From positions 1 to 37,433 of the forward strand of contig CAIVLG010000266.1 in assembly GCA_903906695.1 (NCBI GenBank): 37,433 nt of DNA, in the 5' to 3' direction. Below, piece by piece: positions 1 through 6,974 of the stretch. The notes below the pieces were generated by a model, which worked only from the letters and a program-made list of their open reading frames with translations, was not told the origin of the DNA and ran no database searches. Position numbers and translations under genes: made by a program. Position 1 is the stretch's first letter, and the number at the start of each line of letters is the position of its first letter. The stretch comes from an uncultured beta proteobacterium. Its GTDB lineage: Bacteria > Pseudomonadota > Gammaproteobacteria > Burkholderiales > Burkholderiaceae_C.

Positions 1-646
1 CACCCAGCTTTACCGGGTCCGTGATGGCCGCAAAGTGTTTGCCGTGGTGTGGCGTCAATGCGCCTTTTATATCTGCGCTCACGTCCCGCGTTGCCCGTCC
101 GGTTGCCACCGCATAGCGCCAGACTTGCCCCGCCGTTGTCAGTACCCGGTGTGCAACGTCCAAAGCGCCGCGCTCCTCTACCGCCCGGACTGCCGCCAAT
201 AGCTCTATGGGTTGAATGTCACCAATTCGCCGGGTTGCGAAGTGGGGGAATAGGTCTTTTTCGAGATTGCGCTTTTCCCTGATGGCGTAGTGACTGCTCC
301 AACCTGACAATTTCATGTCGTACCATTCCAGCGCCGTGACTTTGAAGGTGTCGGCGTCCGGTGTTGTGGCCCTGAGCTTTTCTACCTTGCGCAGTTGAAT
401 GGGATCCCGCCCCTCCGATTTATTGAGCTTTGCGGCTTCACGGGCTTTTCGCGCCGCTGTCAGACTCATGTCTGGATAACTGCCCAGCGCCAATTGTTTT
501 TCCTTGCCGCCGATCCGGTATTTCAGAAACCAGCGCTTCGATCCCGCCGGACTGACTTGTAAGTACATCCCCCCGGAATCAGAGAAGCGGGCTTGTTTCT
601 TGCCCGGTGGGCAAACTGCGTTTCTGCATTGGGCATCGGTCAGCAT
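1..646 (-). CDS. Tyrosine-type integrase with N-terminal arm-binding domain, partial (C-terminus beyond left edge)
   Basis: Site-specific recombinase of the P4/CP4-57 integrase type, which inserts genomic islands into tRNA genes. Reading the minus strand from the ATG at 646 gives MLTDAQCRNAVCPPGK, then residues typical of the DUF4102 arm-DNA-binding fold (GGMYLQV, KRWFLKYRIGGKEKQLALG, YPDMSLTAARKAR). The phage-integrase SAM-like core-binding region follows (WYDMKLSGWSSHYA, NLEKDLFPHFATRRIGDI). The frame stays open for 215 codons to the left edge. The catalytic R-H-R-Y domain, normally after about residue 200, lies outside the window, so activity cannot be judged. The gene points away from tRNA-Pro, whose 3' end is about 230 bases upstream of its start. 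The start follows a purine-rich GAAGCGGAG. The assignment to the integrase family is firm; the identity of the element it belongs to is unknown. Confidence 0.9.
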   Translation of the reverse strand, partial: MLTDAQCRNAVCPPGKKQARFSDSGGMYLQVSPAGSKRWFLKYRIGGKEKQLALGSYPDMSLTAARKAREAAKLNKSEGRDPIQLRKVEKLRATTPDADTFKVTALEWYDMKLSGWSSHYAIREKRNLEKDLFPHFATRRIGDIQPIELLAAVRAVEERGALDVAHRVLTTAGQVWRYAVATGRATRDVSADIKGALTPHHGKHFAAITDPVKLG

Positions 647-761
647 GGGGGTACGCTCCGCTTCAAAGGTGGGGGTGCAAAACAATGGTTTTCATTGGGA
701 AGTGGGGGGGAAACCCGCTTTTCTCCTGAAAATCTCAATTTCTCCCCCCGTTTATACCCCC
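644..761. promoter_or_regulatory. G-run repeats upstream of the integrase, possible arm-type integrase sites
   Basis: The motif GGGGGT followed by AC, GC or AT occurs three times: 647-654 and 671-678 on the plus strand, and 761-753 on the minus strand (GGGGGTATAAA). A C6 run lies at 744-749. Integrases with an N-terminal arm-binding domain use short repeats near the attachment site, so these are candidate arm sites; this is inference. A 10-base direct repeat GCCTTTGTAC also occurs at 786-795 and 859-868. No gene is seen in 647-875. Confidence 0.3.
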
Positions 762-830
762 GCTTTGATCTGGCAGTCAATAGACGCCTTTGTACGCCGT
801 TGCAGCGTAAGTGCCTGATTTACCAATGAA

Positions 831-864
831 AAAGGCCTTTAAGAATCGCTCCTTAAAGGCCTTT
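831..864 (-). terminator. Rho-independent terminator of tRNA-Pro
   Basis: A perfect 13-bp inverted repeat (arms AAAGGCCTTTAAG at 831-843 and its complement at 852-864) encloses an 8-base loop. On the minus strand the stem ends in a run of five T. It lies 12 bases past the tRNA 3' end and would end the tRNA transcript before the integrase. It may also form part of the island junction. Confidence 0.75.
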
Positions 865-875
865 GTACAATGTCC

Positions 876-952
876 TGGTCGGTGTGAAAGGATTCGAACC
901 TTCGACCCCTTGCACCCCATGCAAGTGCGCTACCAGGCTGCGCCACACACCG
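876..952 (-). tRNA. tRNA-Pro (anticodon GGG), CCA encoded
   Basis: A 77-nt cloverleaf can be drawn by hand. It has a 7-bp acceptor stem CGGTGTG/CACACCG and a D-arm with 4-bp stem GCGC/GCGC. The anticodon stem CTTGC/GCAAG holds the loop ATGGGGT (anticodon GGG, proline). The T-arm loop is TTCGAAT, the discriminator is A, and CCA is encoded in the genome. It reads proline CCC (and CCU) codons. Its 3' end faces an integrase, so its T-arm/3' end is the likely attachment core. A hand count of all stems fits; no other tRNA was found in the window. Confidence 0.95.
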
Positions 953-991
953 ATCTAAGTGCGCGATTATAGTCGGTCGAATCCCTGCAAT

Positions 992-1441
992 TCAGTGTGC
1001 CGGTGAGAGCAGATTGCGAATCTCGAACAACTCGCGTCGCAGATACAGCAAGCGGTCTGAAATACTGTTGACTGATGCAGCAGGCTGTACTTGGTCACCT
1101 TCATTGAGTTCGAAATCAGCTGTGTCTATCACCTCGACGCCGTCCAGCAGGACTTCCCCATTGCGCCTTTTTTCACGCTCAAGTTGCAAAATCTCCTGCA
1201 TCTTGTTGCGGGCACCACTGATGGTGAAGCCCTGATCGTAGAGCAGGTCGCGAATGCGGCGGATCATCAGTACCTCATGGTGCTGGTAGTAGCGCCGATT
1301 GCCGCGCCGCTTCATGGGCCGAAGTTGCGTGAATTCCTGCTCCCAATAACGGAGCACATGCGGTTTTACACCACACAAATCGCCGACTTCACCAATCGTG
1401 AAATAGCGTTTGGCAGGAATGGGGGGAAGAGCTTTCTCCAT
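992..1441 (-). CDS. MerR-family transcriptional regulator
   Basis: Small DNA-binding regulator of 149 residues. The N-terminal winged-helix MerR signature is clear at about residues 13-40 (YFTIGEVGDLCGVKPHVLRY), followed by the second half of the DNA-binding domain (RRGNRRYYQHHEVLMIRRI) and a helical dimerisation segment to about residue 90. The C-terminal 55 residues are acidic and lack the metal-binding cysteines of MerR, CueR or ZntR; the only cysteine is in the helix-turn-helix. The effector is therefore unknown. The gene follows ihfA by 108 bases and precedes tRNA-Pro. In many Burkholderiales a MerR-like gene sits directly after ihfA, so this is a conserved neighbourhood gene rather than island cargo. 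Its targets cannot be inferred from the sequence. Confidence 0.9.
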   Translation of the reverse strand: MEKALPPIPAKRYFTIGEVGDLCGVKPHVLRYWEQEFTQLRPMKRRGNRRYYQHHEVLMIRRIRDLLYDQGFTISGARNKMQEILQLEREKRRNGEVLLDGVEVIDTADFELNEGDQVQPAASVNSISDRLLYLRRELFEIRNLLSPAH

Positions 1442-1549
1442 CTACATCAATTCTCTGGGAGATTAAGCTGTGAGGTTACTCTAGGTCGGCCCGGAATGTA
1501 AAGTGGCAAGCGCAGCTTGCGCACAAATAAAAATAAAACGTCCAAGCAA

Positions 1550-1876
1550 TCAGCCCCTGCGCCCGGCGTCCTGGATTTGCTCTTTGAGTTTGTGGCTGGC
1601 GTGAAAGGTGACGACGCGGCGGGCCTGGATCGGGATCGCCTCGCCGGTTCGCGGGTTGCGCCCTGGGCGTGGCGCCTTGGTACGAATTTGAAAATTGCCA
1701 AAGCCTGAAATCTTGACGTCACGACCCTCCACCAGACTCTCGGAGATCAAATCAAAGAACGCGTCTATCATGTCTTTGGACTCGCGCTTGTTCAAACCAA
1801 TCTGTTCAAAGAGAAGCTCCGCCAGTTGCGCCTTGGTCAGCGTTGGGGTTTCCAGACTTTCAACCGAGATGTCCAT
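1550..1876 (-). CDS. ihfA: Integration host factor subunit alpha
   Basis: One half of the heterodimeric DNA-bending protein IHF, used in recombination, replication and transcription control. The 108-residue protein has the DNABII fold: LTKAQLAELLFEQIGLNKRE at about 13-32, the GRDVKISGFGNFQIR beta segment, and the DNA-intercalating arm with the family signature (APRPGRNPRTGEAIPI) around residues 68-83, including the intercalating proline. The length is slightly above the usual ~100 because of about 10 extra N-terminal residues. The order pheS-pheT-ihfA is conserved across proteobacteria and separates IhfA from HU and IhfB. It lies 37 bases after pheT and is presumably cotranscribed. Notably, IHF is a cofactor for many tyrosine integrases such as the one at the left edge. 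Confidence 0.95.
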   Translation of the reverse strand: MDISVESLETPTLTKAQLAELLFEQIGLNKRESKDMIDAFFDLISESLVEGRDVKISGFGNFQIRTKAPRPGRNPRTGEAIPIQARRVVTFHASHKLKEQIQDAGRRG

Positions 1877-1913
1877 TCAGTCCTCGTTTTCTGTTTGCGC
1901 AGATGGTAACGGT

Positions 1914-4352
1914 TTACGCACGTTGCCGGGCACCCAGCGATTTTTTCAGCGAAGTCAGTACAGCTTGAACAGCGCTGTCGATCTGATCGTCTGCCAACGT
2001 GGCGATGTCACTGTTCAGCGTCAGTCGCACCGCCATGCTTTTCTCCGGCACTGCGTGTGCCGTGGCAGGGGTCTCTTGGCTCTGCTTGGGACGGTAGACG
2101 TCAAACAGGACAGCATCGCGCAAGATACCAGCTGTTGGTGCGGCCCAGACGGCCTGCATCAAGGCGTCGTGATCGACCGTTTCCGGCAGCAATACTGCAA
2201 TGTCGCGTTCGACCGCCTGAAACTTCGCCACCGGCTTGAAGGCCGGCAAGTCGCGCTCCAAAACGTGGTCAAGGTCCAATTCAAACATCACGGGCGCGAC
2301 CGCCAGTTCGTAGGACTGCCGCCATTTTGGATGCAGTTCGCCGACGAAGCCAATCGCCACTCCATTGAGCACGATGCTGGCGCAACGCCCAGGATGCATG
2401 GCTGGATGCGCGGCCGGTACAAAAACCGCTTTGCGTGGTGCCAGCAGGGCCTCGACGTCGCCTTTGGCATCAAAGAAATCGACGCCATGTTCCTGGCGCC
2501 CCCACTGCGCAGCGTCCGCACTGCCGCACGCCATGCCCGCCAGACGCATGGGTTGATTAAAGCCTTCAACCGTAGTATCCGTATTTTTGACCGCACCGTC
2601 ACGCAGAAAGACACGACCGATTTCAAAGACGCGCACACGTTGCGCCTTGCGGTCTAGATTGAATTTGAGAACCTGCAGCAGGGACCCCAACAAAGAGGTG
2701 CGCATCACGCTCATCTGGCTGGCAATCGGATTGAGCAATTTGATGGAATTCGAATTGCCGCACAGCTCTTGCTCCCAACGCTCTTCCACGAAACTGAAGT
2801 TAATGGTTTCCTGATACGACATGGCCGCCATTGAACGCCGCACGGTAAAGGGACTGCGCTGCGCCTCGGGTCGAGTCTTGGCGGTAATGGGCGCCAGCGG
2901 AGGTGTCTGGGGCAGGCGGTCATAGCCGACCATCCGAATGACCTCTTCGATCAAATCTTCTTCAATTTGTAAATCAAAACGGTAGGCCGGTGGCATGACG
3001 GTAATCGTGCCATCACCCTCAGTTGTGGGCAAATGCAGACGCCTTAGGGCGTCGGCGCACTGTGTTTGGGTCAATGGCATGCCGATGACTTTGCATGCGC
3101 GCGCCACGCGCAGGGTGACCGAAGTCGATGCTGGCATATTCACCTGCAGGTCATCGATCGGACCACAGACCGTATCGCCAAACCCGCAAATATCAACGAT
3201 CAACTGCGAAATGCGCTCGATGTGCTGCACGGTTTGGCTCGGATCGACGCCGCGCTCGAAGCGGTGCCCGGCGTCGGTCGAGAAATTGAACCGGCGTGAG
3301 CGCCCGGCGACGGCTTTGGGCCACCAGAAAGCAGCCTCCAGATAGATGTGCCGTGTATCGTCCGACACTGCGGTAGCGTCACCTCCCATGATGCCGGCAA
3401 GGGACTCTACCTGATGCTCATCGGCAATCACACCCACCTTCTCATCCACAGTCACGCTGTTGCCGTTAAGCAGTTTGAGCTGTTCGCCCGGTTTGCCCCA
3501 GCGCACATCGAGGCCACCATGAATTTTTTCCAGATCAAAAACATGGGACGGGCGGCCAAACTCGAACATCACATAATTGGAAATATCGACCAGCGCTGTC
3601 ACACTGCGCTGACCACAGCGCTCCAGGCGCTCAGCCATCCACTTCGGTGTCTCGGCCTTGGTGTTCACGTTGCGTATGACCCGACCGGAAAAGCGACCGC
3701 ACAGATCTGGCGCACTGATCTGCACGGGCAATCGGTCGGAGCTGCCGATTGGGGTCGGAGCGAATATCGGTTCTTTCAGAGGCGTCCCGGTCAACGCCGA
3801 GACTTCGCGCGCCACGCCGAAGACACTAAGGCAATGCGCCAGATTGGGCGTCAGCTTCAAGGTGAACAGGATGTCGTCAAGTTTCAAATGCTGTCGAAGG
3901 TCCTGGCCCAGAGGGGCATCATCTGCCAGTTCAAGCAGACCAGCATGGTCGTTCGAGAGCTTCAATTCACGCGCCGAACACAACATGCCCTGGCTTTCGA
4001 CGCCGCGCAGTTTGCCGACCTTGATCAGAAACGGCTTTCCGTCATCGCCCGTAGGCAACTCGGCGCCAACCAAGGCCACCGGCACCTTGATGCCGACCCG
4101 CGCATTCGGAGCGCCGCACACAATATCGAGCAGCACCGCTTGGCCGACGTCAACCTTGCACAAGCGCAGGCGATCGGCGTTTGGATGCGCAATCGCTTCC
4201 CTGATTTCACCGACCACAACCTTGCTGAATGGCGGAGCAACCGGTCGCAGTTCTTCCACTTCGAGACCGGCCATCGTAAGTGTCTCGGCGAGTTGCTCGG
4301 TCGACAGCGGTGGGTTGCAAAATTCGCGCAGCCAGGATTCAGGAAATTGCAT
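1914..4352 (-). CDS. pheT: Phenylalanine--tRNA ligase beta subunit
   Basis: Large subunit of the cytoplasmic alpha2-beta2 enzyme that charges tRNA-Phe. The 812 residues compare with about 795 in E. coli. Visible domains are the N-terminal OB-fold tRNA-binding domain (VVVGEIREAIAHPNADRLRL near residue 45), the B3/B4 editing region (RSVTALVDISNYVMFEFGRP near 240), and the B5 domain (VTLRVARACKVIGMPLTQTQ near 400). The catalytic-like core follows, and a C-terminal ferredoxin-fold anticodon-binding domain starts near FQAVERDIAVLLP. The start codon at 4352 follows pheS by only 20 bases, with a weak Shine-Dalgarno sequence, which suggests translational coupling in a pheST-ihfA operon. No break or missing domain is seen. 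Confidence 0.97.
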   Translation of the reverse strand: MQFPESWLREFCNPPLSTEQLAETLTMAGLEVEELRPVAPPFSKVVVGEIREAIAHPNADRLRLCKVDVGQAVLLDIVCGAPNARVGIKVPVALVGAELPTGDDGKPFLIKVGKLRGVESQGMLCSARELKLSNDHAGLLELADDAPLGQDLRQHLKLDDILFTLKLTPNLAHCLSVFGVAREVSALTGTPLKEPIFAPTPIGSSDRLPVQISAPDLCGRFSGRVIRNVNTKAETPKWMAERLERCGQRSVTALVDISNYVMFEFGRPSHVFDLEKIHGGLDVRWGKPGEQLKLLNGNSVTVDEKVGVIADEHQVESLAGIMGGDATAVSDDTRHIYLEAAFWWPKAVAGRSRRFNFSTDAGHRFERGVDPSQTVQHIERISQLIVDICGFGDTVCGPIDDLQVNMPASTSVTLRVARACKVIGMPLTQTQCADALRRLHLPTTEGDGTITVMPPAYRFDLQIEEDLIEEVIRMVGYDRLPQTPPLAPITAKTRPEAQRSPFTVRRSMAAMSYQETINFSFVEERWEQELCGNSNSIKLLNPIASQMSVMRTSLLGSLLQVLKFNLDRKAQRVRVFEIGRVFLRDGAVKNTDTTVEGFNQPMRLAGMACGSADAAQWGRQEHGVDFFDAKGDVEALLAPRKAVFVPAAHPAMHPGRCASIVLNGVAIGFVGELHPKWRQSYELAVAPVMFELDLDHVLERDLPAFKPVAKFQAVERDIAVLLPETVDHDALMQAVWAAPTAGILRDAVLFDVYRPKQSQETPATAHAVPEKSMAVRLTLNSDIATLADDQIDSAVQAVLTSLKKSLGARQRA

Positions 4353-4372
4353 GATGCTTTGTCGGTGTATTG

Positions 4373-5449
4373 TTATTGGAACTGGGATAGAAAGCGGATA
4401 TCGCCGTCAAAAAACAAACGCAGATCATTGACACCATATCGCAACATGGTGAGCCGATCCGGACCCATGCCAAACGCAAAACCGATATATTTTTCGGAAT
4501 CCAGACCCATGTTGCGCACCACGTTCGGATGCACTTGACCTGAGCCCGCCACTTCGAGCCATTTTCCGGCCAGTGGTCCACCTTGGAACTGGATATCGAT
4601 TTCAGCGCTGGGCTCGGTAAACGGGAAGAAACTGGGACGAAATCGCAGCACCAAATCATCGGACTCAAAAAAGGTACGACAAAAATCCGTAAAGACGAAC
4701 TTCAGGTCCTTGAAACTGACGTTCTCACCGATCCACAGGCCCTCGCACTGGTGGAACATCGGAGAGTGGGTGGCATCGCTGTCGACGCGATAGGTACGCC
4801 CGGGTGCGATGACGCGAATCTCCGGCATCGCACCGGAAAACAGACCCTCGCCAGCGGTGTCGGCGCCAGTGGCGGCGCGATGTTTCTTCACATGCTGCAC
4901 CGCATGACGGACTTGCATCGGGCTGGTGTGGGTGCGCAGCAGATTGGGCGCTGTGGCAGACCCACCTTCGACATAAAAAGTATCGTGCATCGATCGCGCC
5001 GGGTGATCTTCCGGCGTGTTCAATGCTGTGAAGTTGAACCAGTCGGTTTCGATTTCGGGGCCTTGCGCAACCTCGAAACCCATCGAACTGAAGATCGCTT
5101 CGATGCGCTCCAGCGTCAGCGAGACAGGGTGCAGCCCCCCAGCGCCGCGCTGGCGACCTGGCAGCGTCACGTCAAGTGCCTCAGCCTGAAGTTGAGCCTG
5201 CAATTCGGTATCGGCCAGAGCCTCCCGGCGAAGATTCAGGGCGGATTCGATCGCCTGCTTGGCCTGGTTGATGGCTGCGCCGCGCGATTTCTTTTCCTCC
5301 ACCGACAGGGCCGACAATCCCTTCATCATTTCGGTGATGCGACCCGACTTACCAAGAAACAAGGCCTTCGCATTCTCCAGATCGGCAGGCGTTGCGGCTT
5401 GCCCGAAGTCGGTCTTTGCGGCAGCAACAAGTATATTCAACTCATTCAT
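4373..5449 (-). CDS. pheS: Phenylalanine--tRNA ligase alpha subunit
   Basis: Catalytic subunit of phenylalanyl-tRNA synthetase, class II. It has an N-terminal coiled-coil arm, then the class II core with motif 2 ([19 protein letters not shown]) and motif 3 ([19 protein letters not shown]) near the C-terminus. I chose the ATG at 5449 ([11 protein letters not shown], 358 residues) because AAAGAG lies 6 bases upstream. The ATG pair at 5467 has only the T-run of a terminator before it. The gene follows rplT and is separated from it by a strong hairpin (5475-5502), so pheST may have its own promoter or be partly attenuated. The pair forms one enzyme with pheT downstream. Confidence 0.97.
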   Translation of the reverse strand: MNELNILVAAAKTDFGQAATPADLENAKALFLGKSGRITEMMKGLSALSVEEKKSRGAAINQAKQAIESALNLRREALADTELQAQLQAEALDVTLPGRQRGAGGLHPVSLTLERIEAIFSSMGFEVAQGPEIETDWFNFTALNTPEDHPARSMHDTFYVEGGSATAPNLLRTHTSPMQVRHAVQHVKKHRAATGADTAGEGLFSGAMPEIRVIAPGRTYRVDSDATHSPMFHQCEGLWIGENVSFKDLKFVFTDFCRTFFESDDLVLRFRPSFFPFTEPSAEIDIQFQGGPLAGKWLEVAGSGQVHPNVVRNMGLDSEKYIGFAFGMGPDRLTMLRYGVNDLRLFFDGDIRFLSQFQ

Positions 5450-5469
5450 AGACTCTTTTGTCATCATGG

Positions 5470-5502
5470 AAAAAGGGCTAGTGCCGTTTCAAGCGCTAGC
5501 CC
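5470..5502 (-). terminator. Terminator or attenuator between rplT and pheS
   Basis: On the minus strand, GGGCTAGCGC (5502-5493) pairs with GCACTAGCCC (5484-5475), giving ten pairs with one wobble and an 8-base loop. Five T follow directly. This is a textbook intrinsic terminator placed 21 bases before the pheS start. It should separate the ribosomal-protein transcript from pheST or act as an attenuator. No phenylalanine-rich leader peptide was found ahead of it. Confidence 0.8.
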
Positions 5503-5552
5503 CCGTCATTGATACATGGATCGCCATTGACCAACAGCGAACCGGTGTGAAT

Positions 5553-5912
5553 TCAAGCAGCCAGCTTGGCCTTGACTTGTTCTACGATACCGATAAAAGC
5601 GGCCATATCGTGCACTGCGATATCTGACAGTACCTTGCGGTCAATCTCGATATTGGCTTTCTTCAGGCCATTGGCGAACTGGCTGTAGGTCAGGCCACAC
5701 TGACGAGCTGCGGCGTTGATACGCGCAATCCAAAGCTGACGGAAAACACGTTTCTTGGTACGACGGTCACGGTAAGCGTATTGCCCTGCCTTCATCACCG
5801 CTTCTTTGGCGATCCGGTAGACGTTGCCGCGACGGCCACGGAAACCTTTTGCAAGGGCTAAAACATTTTTATGGCGGGCGTGAGCCGTTACACCACGTTT
5901 GACGCGAGGCAT
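5553..5912 (-). CDS. rplT: 50S ribosomal protein L20
   Basis: Large-subunit protein needed early in 50S assembly; it binds 23S rRNA. The 119-residue protein is strongly basic and matches the family from end to end ([60 protein letters not shown]). The length is normal. The start at 5912 is fixed by the conserved MPRVKRG beginning and a good AAGGAG-type site. It is the last gene of infC-rpmI-rplT and lies 26 bases after rpmI. In enterobacteria L20 represses this operon by binding its mRNA; whether the hairpins seen here serve that role is unknown. Confidence 0.98.
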   Translation of the reverse strand: MPRVKRGVTAHARHKNVLALAKGFRGRRGNVYRIAKEAVMKAGQYAYRDRRTKKRVFRQLWIARINAAARQCGLTYSQFANGLKKANIEIDRKVLSDIAVHDMAAFIGIVEQVKAKLAA

Positions 5913-5938
5913 GTGATTTCTCCTTGTTCGTCGTTAAA

Positions 5939-6142
5939 TTAAATACCACGGCCTGGCAGCATCTGTGCCATGCGACCCATATCGGTCTCATGAACAGCTG
6001 TCGCACCACGCAGATGACGTTTATTTTTGGTGGTCTTCTTGGTCAGGATGTGACGTTTGAAGGCTTGGCCGCGTTTAACGGTACCACCCGGACGAACGCG
6101 AAAGCGTTTCTTCGCCGCGCTCTTGGTCTTCATTTTGGGCAT
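5939..6142 (-). CDS. rpmI: 50S ribosomal protein L35
   Basis: Small basic large-subunit protein of 67 residues ([20 protein letters not shown]...). It has the family hallmarks [12 protein letters not shown] at the N-terminus and the KRHLRG segment in the second half. The start at 6142 is preferred over the ATG two codons upstream because L35 proteins begin MPKMKT or MPKLKT and AAGGAG precedes it. It lies between infC and rplT in the standard order. The 148 bases between it and infC hold a perfect small hairpin (6178-6194). Confidence 0.97.
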   Translation of the reverse strand: MPKMKTKSAAKKRFRVRPGGTVKRGQAFKRHILTKKTTKNKRHLRGATAVHETDMGRMAQMLPGRGI

Positions 6143-6177
6143 ATTCATGCTCCTTCTTCATTGTGCTCGCGAGGCGT

Positions 6178-6194
6178 CTGCAAACTATTTGCAG
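6178..6194 (-). repeat. Short hairpin between infC and rpmI; copy 1 of a 13-base repeat
   Basis: CTGCAAA (6178-6184) and TTTGCAG (6188-6194) form a perfect 7-bp inverted repeat around CTA. The 13-base core GCAAACTATTTGC (6180-6192) occurs again, in the same orientation, at 6942-6954 on the other side of infC. It lacks a T-run, so it is not a standard terminator. Confidence 0.6.
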
Positions 6195-6290
6195 CCTTGT
6201 TGGCCCCGAGCCACTTTTAGAGACGACAGGTCAACCCTGTCCTCCTCATCTGCAGCGCGCCAGCTGAATCAGCCCGCACACGGCAAAACC

Positions 6291-6884
6291 CTATGACACT
6301 GCCACTGGCGCAATGTCGGCGGCCGGCTTGGCCGCGATCTTCTTCTTCCCTGGCGCGATCATCATGATCATCTGCCGTCCTTCGAGCTTGGGAAACTGCT
6401 CTATCAAAATCATATCTCCCAACTCTGTGCGAATCCGATTCAGCAGGGCCATTCCAAGTTCCTGATGCGTAATTTCGCGACCCCTGAATCTCAGGGTGAT
6501 CTTGCACTTGTCACCTTCTGCCAAAAAGCGCTTGATATTGCGCATCTTGATGTTGTAGTCGCCGTCATCGGTTCCGGGGCGGAACTTGATTTCCTTGATT
6601 TCAATGACCGTCTGCTTTGCCTTTGCTTCCGCCGCCTTCTTTTGCTCCTGGTACTTGAACTTGCCGTAATCCATCAAACGACAAACCGGGGGCACTGCTG
6701 TAGCAGAAATTTCAACCAGATCCACATCGAGGTCGCCAGCCATTCGCAAGGCTTCCATCAGGCTAACCACTCCAAGCGGTTCATTTTCGACTCCGGACAG
6801 TCGAACTTCCGGGGCCATGATTTCCCGGTTCAGGCGATGTTTGCGTTCTTCACGGTGACGGCGGTCACGAAATTCAGTAGCGAT
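6291..6884 (-). CDS. infC: Translation initiation factor IF-3 (ATC start codon)
   Basis: Binds the 30S subunit, keeps it apart from 50S and checks start-codon pairing. The protein has the N-domain ([37 protein letters not shown]), the linker and the C-domain ([30 protein letters not shown]). An ATG at 6818 would remove the conserved basic N-terminal stretch ([17 protein letters not shown]). The open frame continues to an ATC at 6884, preceded by AAAGGA with 7-base spacing, and an in-frame TGA lies two codons before that. A rare AUC start therefore gives 197 residues. Non-standard AUU/AUC/AUA starts are the basis of IF-3 autoregulation in other bacteria, and the same control is inferred here. 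It follows thrS by 90 bases. Confidence 0.93.
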   Translation of the reverse strand: MATEFRDRRHREERKHRLNREIMAPEVRLSGVENEPLGVVSLMEALRMAGDLDVDLVEISATAVPPVCRLMDYGKFKYQEQKKAAEAKAKQTVIEIKEIKFRPGTDDGDYNIKMRNIKRFLAEGDKCKITLRFRGREITHQELGMALLNRIRTELGDMILIEQFPKLEGRQMIMMIAPGKKKIAAKPAADIAPVAVS

Positions 6885-6941
6885 GGCTCAATCCTTTACA
6901 AATTCTGCTACGAAAAACGTAGCCACAAACCCACTGCACAC

Positions 6942-6954
6942 GCAAACTATTTGC
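6942..6954 (-). repeat. Copy 2 of the GCAAACTATTTGC repeat, between thrS and infC
   Basis: The 13-base interrupted palindrome GCAAACTATTTGC (5-bp arms around CTA) is identical to the core at 6180-6192. Here it lies in the 90-base thrS-infC spacer, upstream of the infC ribosome-binding site. The flanks differ from copy 1, so this is not a longer duplication. Confidence 0.55.
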
Positions 6955-6974
6955 AATCCGGCCAATAAATCGGC

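Noticed and set aside
49-829. Short plus-strand reading frames in the first 830 bases
   Set aside because: They lie antisense to the integrase or in its upstream region, with no recognisable protein and no supporting start signals; the minus-strand integrase explains the region.
5503-5552. pheM-like leader peptide ahead of the pheS attenuator-like hairpin
   Set aside because: The only short frame there contains no phenylalanine codon.
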